A stretch of DNA of 64,000 bases, from assembly GCF_044923475.1 (NCBI RefSeq), contig NZ_CP137338.1, positions 4,340,001 through 4,404,000 of the forward strand, read 5' to 3'. The stretch comes from JAAURS01 sp044923475 (lineage in GTDB: Bacteria > Cyanobacteriota > Cyanobacteriia > Thermosynechococcales > Thermosynechococcaceae). Positions 44,501 to 51,589 of this stretch are shown here, piece after piece. The translations under genes and the position numbers were made by a program. Within the stretch, counting starts at the first letter, position 1; every line of letters begins with the position of its first letter. The notes beneath the pieces are model-generated. The model saw only the letters and a program-made list of their open reading frames with translations. It searched no databases and was not told the DNA's origin.

Positions 44501-47092
44501 AATGCCGCCATCGATCGCCGCAACCTGCGGACCGCCAGCATTCACCCGGTAGAGCACCGTTGATGAGGAATTGCCCGTCGCCGTAATTTCAACATCGGCA
44601 AAGACTGCCTGGAAGGTGTTTGTTGCCGACTGCCCTGCATTCGAAGAGAGGAGACCTACGGCCAGACCGCTGGTTTTGCCTTGGACTGCGTAGTTACCGA
44701 GAATGGCATTCAGAACTGCCGTGCCGCCTAAGTTAATGGCCGCGCCAGAGACGGTTTTAGTATTTCCGCCGCCAATCTCATAGGTAATCGTTGGCGTGGC
44801 CGTTGCTGCGCTGGGGTCAATTTCTAACTCAAAGAAGATTTTTTGGTCGGGGGGAACGGCAAACAGATCGTCGGCTTGGAGGAAGGAAGAAGTAATGACG
44901 GTGTTGTTATTCTCAAGTAAGACCTGAATTTCACCATCAGGAGATTTGATGGCAACGATCTTGAGATAATTGCTTTGATCGCCAGTGCCAATATAGCCTC
45001 CGATTTGCTGAGAGGGACCGATCAGGGCACTGACTGGATTGACAACAGTCCACTTAATCTTGAACGTATCGACCGTTGGGGAAATTGTGACGCCAGTATG
45101 GAATAAGTACTCACCGTTATTCCCGGTCGCAAAGGGATCGCCATTTGAGACCTTCTCGATAACTGTCGTACCGCCACCCGCCGCAGTTATAAATTTAACA
45201 TTGTCCAGCTTGACCTCGCCGGGCACACCAGAGGGTTCGTTGAAAAATTGCTCGAAATCAGTCGAGCCATTAATCATGACGCCAGTGAGACCGCCGCCAT
45301 AGCCATTGGCCCCCGGCAGGTTATTGTCCTGATTGGCATCGAAGTCCCACAGCAGTGTCTGACCGGGGAGTAAGGTTACAGCGCCGCCATTGGTGGCATC
45401 GCGAATGAACGGATCGTTGACGTTGAGAATGAGATCGTCATCGAAATCAGGGTCGTTTGGCAGTACCAAACTCGATGGAGCAAAAACTTTAATAAAGTCT
45501 CCTCCAATTTCAGCAACCCAGATCGTGCCATTGGGACCGGTAATAACGTCGAGGGGAGTGGAAAACCCGCCGATCAGGGGGTAAACGCCATCAGAATCGA
45601 CGACGACATCGTCTCCGGTGCCAAGAATGCCGTCGTTGCCCGGATCCTTCAATGGTTCCAGACCCGTACCTGCATTATTGAGGTTCAGCACCGTCACGTT
45701 GTTATTAAACTGAGTGACCAACAAGGCTCCCTGAAGGGCACCGCCAAAAGCGTTGGCATCGGTATACTCCACCAACCCATTGCTGGAGGAACCAAGGCTC
45801 ACGATCTTCGGACTGCTAGCAGAGGAAGCTGGAATTCGGATTCCGCTTTGCTGCAGCCGAGCTGCATTGCCTGTAAATTTACTGGGATCGATCAGAAAGT
45901 TGTCTGGAATGGCAACCGAATTAGGAACCAATGCCGACAGATCGGGAACGCTGTTGGGCGATAAGGATGGGTTGGCAGTGCCGCTATCGTTATAGACTGT
46001 CCAAGCTAGGTTCTGATTCGATCGAACCGGGTTGGGATGACCGTAATATCCGCCGTCCTGGATGAGATAAAGCGGCTCGGGGTCTCCAGTGCCACCGTTA
46101 TTGGGTTGGTTTGTGGCCTCGCCGTTAACGATAATTGGGTTTCCGCCCAGGTTGCTGTTAGATCCATTATCAACGGTGTAGAGTTTGCCAGACTGACTGA
46201 GCACCAAGTCGTAGTTGTTTCGAAAGCCATCGGCATAAATGCGTAGCGGGGCATCAGCCGGCAGAATCGCCATGTTGAAGCCATCATTCCCTCCAAAGGG
46301 ACCAGCAACATCCAGCCCATTGGCATTTTCTCTAACCCCATTGTTGGGCACCGTGGGATCGTCTAGGGTGGGCAGATCGTAAATGTATTGCCGCGATACG
46401 GCGTTACCTCCAACCTGGCCGCCATCCGCATCCGTTAGAATCGGTCGGCTGTTGATATCCGTAAGGTCTATTTCGAGCACCGTCCCCGATAGAGCGTACT
46501 CGCCAGTGTAAGCAAAGTACTGGGACGGTGCTCCATTATTGGTATTGCCGCCAACAGCCAGATAGAGTTTGGTGCCGTCCGCACTCAACACCATTCCGTT
46601 CGTTGAATGGTTCTCTTCCGAACGTGGCAGCCCTCGAACGATATCCACTGCATTCCACGTAGAGCCAGTCTTTGTGACCCGAGTGATAATGCCCGAATTG
46701 GTGTCCAGATTGGAATCGTTATTGGTGGCGATGCGCGGATCGCTGGAAGAGATGTAAAGAACAGGATTCGCAGCCGTTCCCGCAACTACAATTCCAGTGA
46801 CCTGTCGATTACTAAGCGTACCAGTAGCGGAAGGTTGGTTGGCACCGCTATCATTGTGATTCATGATTGACTTCACCACCCCACCACCATTTGGCAGTGT
46901 CAATTCTTCATAAGCGGTGGCGATATACTGACCGTTCTGAAGGGCTACGGTAAAGGCACCGATCGCTCCATTCTGCTCGGCAACGTAGAGCCGACCGTCT
47001 GGACCAAAATCAAGGGATGTTGGGTTGTCCAGAACGATCGATCCACCGCTAACACCTTGGAACGCGCCGATTTGATTGAAGCTGATAGCCAT
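41504..47092 (-). CDS. Giant Calx-beta/malectin multidomain protein, surface or secreted
   Basis: The 1862-residue product is modular. Residues about 1-550 form an NHL/sorbosone-dehydrogenase-like propeller (FQGVSGGSIVLDNPTSLDFGPDG and further repeats). About 600-840 look like a lectin-type jelly roll. About 841-1017 is a malectin-like carbohydrate-binding domain (YRVNAGGP, MAWAFSVPTPGLYEVRLY). Two Calx-beta domains follow (about 1021-1134 and 1464-1571), with a unique region between. Two carbohydrate-module-like repeats end the protein (each with FxAESxxxIxxYRxEx and SGGxxLSxVGGASxE). No N-terminal signal peptide is present, as in type I-secreted cyanobacterial proteins. The two Calx-beta units are nearly identical in DNA. 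It is probably an extracellular adhesin or matrix protein. Confidence 0.85.
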   Translation of the reverse strand: MAISFNQIGAFQGVSGGSIVLDNPTSLDFGPDGRLYVAEQNGAIGAFTVALQNGQYIATAYEELTLPNGGGVVKSIMNHNDSGANQPSATGTLSNRQVTGIVVAGTAANPVLYISSSDPRIATNNDSNLDTNSGIITRVTKTGSTWNAVDIVRGLPRSEENHSTNGMVLSADGTKLYLAVGGNTNNGAPSQYFAYTGEYALSGTVLEIDLTDINSRPILTDADGGQVGGNAVSRQYIYDLPTLDDPTVPNNGVRENANGLDVAGPFGGNDGFNMAILPADAPLRIYADGFRNNYDLVLSQSGKLYTVDNGSNSNLGGNPIIVNGEATNQPNNGGTGDPEPLYLIQDGGYYGHPNPVRSNQNLAWTVYNDSGTANPSLSPNSVPDLSALVPNSVAIPDNFLIDPSKFTGNAARLQQSGIRIPASSASSPKIVSLGSSSNGLVEYTDANAFGGALQGALLVTQFNNNVTVLNLNNAGTGLEPLKDPGNDGILGTGDDVVVDSDGVYPLIGGFSTPLDVITGPNGTIWVAEIGGDFIKVFAPSSLVLPNDPDFDDDLILNVNDPFIRDATNGGAVTLLPGQTLLWDFDANQDNNLPGANGYGGGLTGVMINGSTDFEQFFNEPSGVPGEVKLDNVKFITAAGGGTTVIEKVSNGDPFATGNNGEYLFHTGVTISPTVDTFKIKWTVVNPVSALIGPSQQIGGYIGTGDQSNYLKIVAIKSPDGEIQVLLENNNTVITSSFLQADDLFAVPPDQKIFFELEIDPSAATATPTITYEIGGGNTKTVSGAAINLGGTAVLNAILGNYAVQGKTSGLAVGLLSSNAGQSATNTFQAVFADVEITATGNSSSTVLYRVNAGGPQVAAIDGGIPWAADTTGANSPYLVSAGSNNTSGFVAVNPGQNVPSTTPGAIFDTERWDNAAAPEMAWAFSVPTPGLYEVRLYMGNGFTGTGAPGQRVFDVAIEGSVLGNLDNVDLASRFGNLVGGMISNTVAVTDGTLNVEFLHGVENPLVNGIEILQIGNNSKQVSIAATNQASEPNSNGLFTVSLSQVSTTNTVVTYSVAGTATPGNDYTALSGSVIIPANQLSATVPVSVLNDSAVEGSESVIATLTGVSGAADVGLGANTTATVTIADDDAMGGKATLEVTVDSNNVQISNFGNNSFLVKNTGNKNITKVEIDVSKALYPDTVFDPFGLAGDSVAKPLTINTNGSTGIISPNSASYIGAGGTAGYEKIKLDFDGAVNGGFNPGETVGFSIDMDPNSVAGTNKPQLDGGSNPSWDVGGVSGAELIGSTFTVTFTDGTTATGQLQGAKNQAGSKGLASQGSPNVAVSLTVNGLGPGGVGTYNASGPSVIVNGPAGRTARVVLTKGFIQPVTSYAPFLANQLAVLAATPFPANNAVEFQTVDVVLTGTNQNISNLFNFSDVANYNFAGENQLPLGFVASAIDPANGDFSVGPVTQPIYLEFASQKAVSIATTQNASEPNSNGLFTVSLNQASTTNTVVTYSVAGTATPGNDYTALSGSVIIPANQLAATIPVSVLNDSAVEGSESVIATLTGVSGAADVVLGANTTATVAINDEDGPATGITIQAESIANVAGYRLESSSVASGGSMLSLVGGASSEIGTATFAFTGATGNYNVILGTFDENDGTATLQVSKNGTSIGSVLLNQNLGSGSVTATTKVGKTVASGVSIANGDSFTITGIENASEHARFDFIRFEPAGSVTSKRFQAESADSIINYRTENIGVASGGQILSFVGGASGESGSATFVFGDTPDELAGTYNFVLGTFDENDGLASFTVVLNDVETSSSNQIGSLLLNANLGSGVANASTFVSPTIATGISLTPGDSFTVNGFENGSEHARFDYIQLLPTI
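42400..42700 (-). repeat. Near-identical Calx-beta coding repeat, downstream copy
   Basis: This stretch and 43720-44020 match closely at DNA level, including many synonymous positions, and both encode the Calx-beta unit with NDYTALSGSVIIPANQL and LNDSAVEGSESVIATLTG. The closeness indicates recent duplication or gene conversion. Confidence 0.85.
43720..44020 (-). repeat. Near-identical Calx-beta coding repeat, upstream copy
   Basis: This is the partner of the repeat at 42400-42700, separated from it by about 1.0 kb of unique coding sequence. Confidence 0.85.
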
Positions 47093-47375
47093 ATACCCAA
47101 AATCTCCAGACTAAAAAGAGAGAAAAAAATTAGATAAACAGAGATTTCTTACGTAAATCGGAAAATCTGCTTCAGATACAGCAAGAAGTTGAACCCTGAC
47201 TGGAGCAAAAGCCTGCGATCGCTCGATTTAAAACTCATCCACAGGCTAGACAGATATCTTGAGAAGTCAAAAAAGTAGAGACTTCAAAAAAGTGCAAAGT
47301 AAAACCATTCCTCAGCGTTTGGCATCGCGCGCAAACTTGAAGAATCTTAAATACAGCAGGAAACTTTCCTGAGAA

Positions 47376-47393
47376 ATACCCCGAGTGGGGTAT
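47376..47393. promoter_or_regulatory. Perfect 18-bp palindrome, CsoR/RcnR-like operator candidate
   Basis: ATACCCCGAGTGGGGTAT has 7-base perfect arms around four bases, the A/T-flanked C-run/G-run form used by CsoR/RcnR-type metal regulators. A second, shorter palindrome AGGAAACTTTCCT lies just upstream (47358-47370). It is 284 bp from the start of the Calx-beta gene. No matching regulator is in the window, so this remains a suggestion. Confidence 0.35.
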
Positions 47394-48102
47394 AGCTAGG
47401 AATGCAATAAAGAACTGCCGTCCTTTTTTGTATCGATATGATTTTTGTGACTACTTAGATTGAAGAACTGGAAAAATAGGATTTCCAAAAAAGACCGAAT
47501 TGAGCGCATCGGGAACACTGATGCGTCGCTCGAATAGACCGATTCGCGCTTCCCCACCGCTGAAGCAACGACTCGCCTTTCCGTTATACCTTACCACTCC
47601 GAGAGGTTGTCAATATGTATAAATTGACTTAATCAAACATACATTTGTACTCAGTAGGAGGGGAACACTTCTCCCGTGCCTGAGACTCCCTTGCGGCCCA
47701 TTGCAAAGGGTACGAATCGTACCCTTGACGTAAGCCAGCTTTTCCCCCCAAGCGTGAATCAAACGAATCTTGGCTCCATCCATTTGTTGGTTGAGAGTAT
47801 CTCGATCCGTTAGGTCAGCTTCAATAAAATTTCAATTGTTTTAACAATAGCATAACCTCAAACTAGGCTCCTTAAAAAATCACTAAATTTTAATCTAACG
47901 AGTCATTAAACTTTATAGAAACCCTATCCTTTTCCGTCTCTGTCTCGCACGTATCCTTTCGTCCTGCGGCAAACTCCCTTGCGCCTGCAGTCGCCCCTTC
48001 AAAAAGCATTTTGGTGCAGTATTTTTGTGCGACCTGCGCTACCAAATACAAATACGATTTTAAAAACAACGATTATTTGGGTTTGCGATCCGACGAGTTA
48101 CT

Positions 48103-48112
48103 GGGTCCGTAC
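48103..48112. repeat. Direct repeat GGGTCCGTAC flanking MITE-like element, left
   Basis: The same ten bases occur at 48320-48329, directly outside the other end of the inverted-repeat element. Confidence 0.6.
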
Positions 48113-48319
48113 CTGATTGACTGACAAAAGTTTAAGACCCTCACCGTTCGGCTGAGCGCGGTTCGGCTGAGCTCACCGTCGAAGCCTCACGCCGAAGCCC
48201 CCAACTCCTCTCCCAGAGAGGGAGAGGGGAGTTAGAAGTCAGAATCGTTCTTGTTCCCTTTATCCCCTTGTGGGGGAAAGAGCTAGAAGATGAGGGGTAT
48301 TCGTTTTGTCAGTCAACCA
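48113..48319. mobile_element. 207-bp MITE-like element with terminal inverted repeats
   Basis: One end reads CTGATTGACTGACAAAAG and the other, as reverse complement, TTGGTTGACTGACAAAAC, sharing the 13-base core TTGACTGACAAAA. GGGTCCGTAC lies immediately outside both ends as a possible target duplication. The interior carries GTTCGGCTGAGC repeats and a CTCTCCCAGAGAGGGAGAGG palindrome that are common in cyanobacterial intergenic repeats. No coding capacity is seen. Family is not assigned. Confidence 0.65.
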
Positions 48320-48329
48320 AGGGTCCGTA
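48320..48329. repeat. Direct repeat GGGTCCGTAC flanking MITE-like element, right
   Basis: This is the second copy of the ten-base repeat at 48103-48112. Confidence 0.6.
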
Positions 48330-48534
48330 CAGGCATCCTTCACGGATCGCCTCTAACTACATCCGGTCGAAGCTCGAAACTCGCCCCGTTCCAATTTCTT
48401 CGAGGCCGCACGCGCCGTAGCAACCCGCATTCTGGCAATCTGCATCCCACCATCCCTATGCCTCGATTGCGGGAGCGAATACAATGCGGATCGAGGATTC
48501 AACGCGCGCTACCCCTTGAGGATGAGTAAAAATC

Positions 48535-50151
48535 TTGTGGAAAATCCGTTCGCAGCCGTCTAGAGTCGCACCCGCTTCCCGCCCCCAAGGCGTCGTCGGT
48601 CAAGCGAAGCATCGCCTGTTTTCTCCTTTTCAGCGTTTCCCGCCTCGCCATCTTTGGGTTCAAGGTGGGCTGCTGGCAGGGGTGGGGGTGCTATTGGGGC
48701 TGAGCCTCGCCCCTGCCCCGACGGGATGGATGGCTTGGGGGGCGATCGCCCCGCTGTGGACATCGACCGTCGCGGTTCCCACCCGCAAGCAAGCAGCGTT
48801 TTTGGGAGGATGCTGGGGGATCGGCTACCACGGCGCGGCCCTGTTCTGGCTTTTTGGGCTGCATCCGCTCACTTGGCTGGGCATGCCCTGGGTCGCCAGT
48901 CTGACCGTTACAACCTTAGCCTGGGGAGTAGCGACGCTATGGGGCGCTTGTTTGCCGATGGTTTGGGCTGCGAGTTTGCGCTGGATCGGTCCCGCTCTCG
49001 GTAACTTTTCTCGCATTGCGATCGGCACTGCGCTTTGGTGCGGGTTGGAATGGCTCTGGAGCTTGTCGCCCCTATGGTGGACCGATATTGCCAACAGTCA
49101 AAGTCCTCACAACACTTCCATTCTGCACTTGAGCCAACTGTCGGGGCCGATCGCCATTACCCTGGCGCTCGCGTCAGTCAATGGCGCGGTCGCGGAGGCT
49201 TGGCTGAGCCGCCAAAGGAAATTTTTGGGGGTGGCGATCGCCCTCTGCCTGGCGTTCCACGGCCTAGGTTGGAAGCTAGCGCAGGCGCCCTTAGCGAGCC
49301 AGCCAGCCGAACGCCTTTCCATTGGTATGATTCAGGGCAATATCCCGACGCGCTTCAAGCTCTCGTCAGCGGGAATTGACCAATCCATCGAAACCTATCG
49401 CCAGGGCTACGAAACCTTGGCAGCCCAAAAAGTAGACGCGGTACTGCTTCCCGAAGGAGCGCTGCCATGGCTGTGGGGGCAGTCCTTTGGGCAGGAGCGA
49501 GCGCTGGTGGCGGCGGTTCGGGCGGCAAAGGTGCCCCTTTGGGCGGGAACGTTCGTGCCCAAAGGAGAAGGCTATACCCAGAGTCTCTTGAGCCTGGGGG
49601 CAAGCGGCGAGGTCTTGAGCCAATACGATAAGGCCAAACTGGTGCCGTTGGGAGAATATCTGCCGTTCGAGTCGGTATTGGCGCCAATTCTGCGACGGCT
49701 CTCGCCCCTGCGGATGGGAATGGTGGCCGGAAGTTCGCACCAAGTATTTGAAACGCCTTTCGGTCGGGCAATCGTGGGGATTTGCTACGACTCGGTATTC
49801 CCAGAATTGTTTCGCGCTCAGGCAGCAGCGGGAGGGCAGTTTATCCTCAGCATTGCCAACAACGATCCCTATAGCGACCGGATGATGGCGCAGCATCACG
49901 CGCTCGATGTCATGCGGGCGATCGAGAGCGATCGCTGGTTGGTGCGCGTGACGAATACGGGACTGTCTGCGACGATCGACCCTCGCGGACGAACGCTCTG
50001 GAAATCTGCGATCGATGAACATGTAACGCACGTTGCCGCGATCGAGCGACGCAGAACCCAGACCCTTTATGTCAGATTTGGGAATTGGATGTTGCCTGCA
50101 ATCGTATTTGGAAGTATTGGAATTGCGTGGAAGATGCGGATCGACGCTTAG
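48535..50151 (+). CDS. lnt: Apolipoprotein N-acyltransferase
   Basis: The 538-residue protein has an N-terminal block of about six membrane helices and a periplasmic nitrilase-like domain with the Lnt triad: glutamate in LLPEGALPWLWG, lysine in YDKAKLVPLGEYLPF and cysteine in VGICYDSVFPELF. Lnt transfers an acyl chain to the N-terminal cysteine of lipoproteins in the inner membrane, the last step of lipoprotein maturation. No ATG is in frame near the beginning; a TTG at 48535 is the furthest upstream start, and the true start may be some codons later before the first helix. The 3' end overlaps the convergent SDR gene by 4 bp. Confidence 0.92.
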   Translation: MWKIRSQPSRVAPASRPQGVVGQAKHRLFSPFQRFPPRHLWVQGGLLAGVGVLLGLSLAPAPTGWMAWGAIAPLWTSTVAVPTRKQAAFLGGCWGIGYHGAALFWLFGLHPLTWLGMPWVASLTVTTLAWGVATLWGACLPMVWAASLRWIGPALGNFSRIAIGTALWCGLEWLWSLSPLWWTDIANSQSPHNTSILHLSQLSGPIAITLALASVNGAVAEAWLSRQRKFLGVAIALCLAFHGLGWKLAQAPLASQPAERLSIGMIQGNIPTRFKLSSAGIDQSIETYRQGYETLAAQKVDAVLLPEGALPWLWGQSFGQERALVAAVRAAKVPLWAGTFVPKGEGYTQSLLSLGASGEVLSQYDKAKLVPLGEYLPFESVLAPILRRLSPLRMGMVAGSSHQVFETPFGRAIVGICYDSVFPELFRAQAAAGGQFILSIANNDPYSDRMMAQHHALDVMRAIESDRWLVRVTNTGLSATIDPRGRTLWKSAIDEHVTHVAAIERRRTQTLYVRFGNWMLPAIVFGSIGIAWKMRIDA

Positions 50152-50933
50152 ATGGGTTTAGACATTGCTTTGACAATTCGGGTCGCAACGTTGCGGGGCA
50201 CGAAACGCGTGCTTTGTGCCATCAGCCAATTCATCGTTCCTGGAATATAGACCCTCTGCCCGCGTTGCATTGCCCGGTAGCCCAAGGCAGCAACCTCATC
50301 CGCCGTCGGGAGCTTTTTGCCCTTAACCAGTGCAGAGCGCTGCATATTAGCCTTGTCTTGGAACCCGGACGCAGTGGCCCCCGGACAGAAAGCCGTTACG
50401 GTGACGCCGGTTCCTTCCAGTTCGGCGGCAATGGCTTCCGAAAAGCTCAGCACAAATGCCTTCGTTGCGTAGTAGATCGCCATGTAGGGGCCAGGTTGAA
50501 ACGCAGCCGTTGAAGCGGTGTTTATAATTTTGCCTTGGGTAGAAAGTAAGTCGGGCAGAAACAGCTTGGTCAGAATCACAACCGCAGTCATGTTGACCCG
50601 CATCATGGCCAGCTCCTCCGGCAGCGAAGAGTCTTTGAACTCGCCAAAAAGCCCGTAGCCTGCATTGTTGGCTAGGGCGCTGAGCGTAAAGCCGCGAGCC
50701 TCGATCTCAGCATGTAGCTTGCTGGCACCTTCCTCGGATTCCAGGTCGGCGGCAATGGCCGTGGCTGCGATGCCATAGCGGCTCTGAAGCTCGATGGCGC
50801 GATTCTCCAATTTGCTGAAGCTTCGAGCCGCCAGAATGACATCGTAACCATCCTTGGCAAAGTTTTCGACGAGCGCTTTCCCAATCCCCGAAGAGGCACC
50901 TGTAATGAGGGCTGTTTTGCGGTTGCGATTCAT
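50148..50933 (-). CDS. Short-chain dehydrogenase/reductase
   Basis: The 261-residue enzyme is a classical SDR: nucleotide-binding TGASSGIG (residues 13-20), NNAGYG, and the catalytic tyrosine and lysine in YYATKAF. The N-terminal RNRKTALITGA and a basic residue after the first strand suggest a preference for NADP(H). Substrate cannot be predicted. The C-terminus has PGTMNWLMAQSTRFVPRNVATRI, a pattern found in DltE-like/membrane-associated SDRs. It overlaps lnt tail-to-tail by 4 bp. Confidence 0.92.
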   Translation of the reverse strand: MNRNRKTALITGASSGIGKALVENFAKDGYDVILAARSFSKLENRAIELQSRYGIAATAIAADLESEEGASKLHAEIEARGFTLSALANNAGYGLFGEFKDSSLPEELAMMRVNMTAVVILTKLFLPDLLSTQGKIINTASTAAFQPGPYMAIYYATKAFVLSFSEAIAAELEGTGVTVTAFCPGATASGFQDKANMQRSALVKGKKLPTADEVAALGYRAMQRGQRVYIPGTMNWLMAQSTRFVPRNVATRIVKAMSKPI

Positions 50934-50959
50934 GGTGGACCTGCTAGCTCTTCTGCTAC

Positions 50960-51487
50960 TTACGCCTGGGAGGGGTTCAGAAATCGATTGGCCATGTTCA
51001 AGACATTCCCCAGATCGGCTCCGCCCTCTGTACCTCCGCTCAAAAACGCGCTGAGCAGGGGGTTTCCGACCGGTTGTCCGGGCTTGTTGGCACCCATATT
51101 CAAAAATCCCGTCACGATGGGTAGCAAGGCAGGCACGATCGACTGAAGAGTCGAAGCGTCTAGCCCCGTCTTTTGCGCGATTCCTTCAGCCAGTTGTGTC
51201 TGGACTTGGGGTGGCAATAAACTCTGCAAGGCCGAGTTGCCTAACATGCCGCCCAACGCACCCCCCATCAGCTGTTGTAAAGGGTTGTCGCCGCCTCCGG
51301 CCTTTTGCTGGAGTGCCGGAAGCAGCGCGCTACCCACAGCAGACAGAATCATCGGCATTCGATTGGACGGGACGCCGTGCTCGCTCGCGACCTTCTGAAC
51401 CGCATTGGTCATGGTTTCAAGGTGCGAGATGCTGGCTTGCTGTTGCGGGTTATTAATGGCGCTCAATACGTCAAAAAACAGTCCCAT
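50960..51487 (-). CDS. DUF937-like small protein
   Basis: The 175-residue protein has alternating amphipathic helices and glycine/leucine-rich turns (GSALLPALQQKAGGGDNPLQQLMGGALGGMLG), followed by a further unit with the same flavour (GLDASTLQSIVPALLPIVTGFLNMG). This is the style of DUF937/YidB-like proteins, whose function is unknown. It lies 26 bp upstream of the SDR gene on the same strand, so the two may be co-transcribed. Assignment is by composition and motif only. Confidence 0.6.
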   Translation of the reverse strand: MGLFFDVLSAINNPQQQASISHLETMTNAVQKVASEHGVPSNRMPMILSAVGSALLPALQQKAGGGDNPLQQLMGGALGGMLGNSALQSLLPPQVQTQLAEGIAQKTGLDASTLQSIVPALLPIVTGFLNMGANKPGQPVGNPLLSAFLSGGTEGGADLGNVLNMANRFLNPSQA

Positions 51488-51589
51488 GGTCTAATCTCCA
51501 CTTAAATTCAACAGAAATTTGAGAATCGGGCACGCGTTGCGGGCAGACCTAATTGCTCCGCACCGAGACCCGCGCCAATTCTTATCGTC

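Larger units (their letters stand above)
47093..48112. other. Long gene-free stretch upstream of the Calx-beta gene
   Basis: About 1 kb without a convincing gene. It contains the perfect palindrome at 47376-47393 and, around 47640-47820 on the minus strand, a short open stretch reading EADLTDRDTLNQQMDGAKIR that may be a decayed coding fragment but is too short to name. The promoter of the giant gene should be within the first few hundred bases. Confidence 0.45.

Noticed and set aside
47640..47820. Minus-strand open stretch with EADLTDRDTLNQQMDGAK
   Set aside because: It resembles part of an NAD-binding protein but is too short, has no start and no family motif, so it was not called as a gene.
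48330..48534. Possible small gene just upstream of lnt
   Set aside because: The plus-strand frame begins inside the MITE-like element and has no homologous features; the stretch is more likely promoter and leader.
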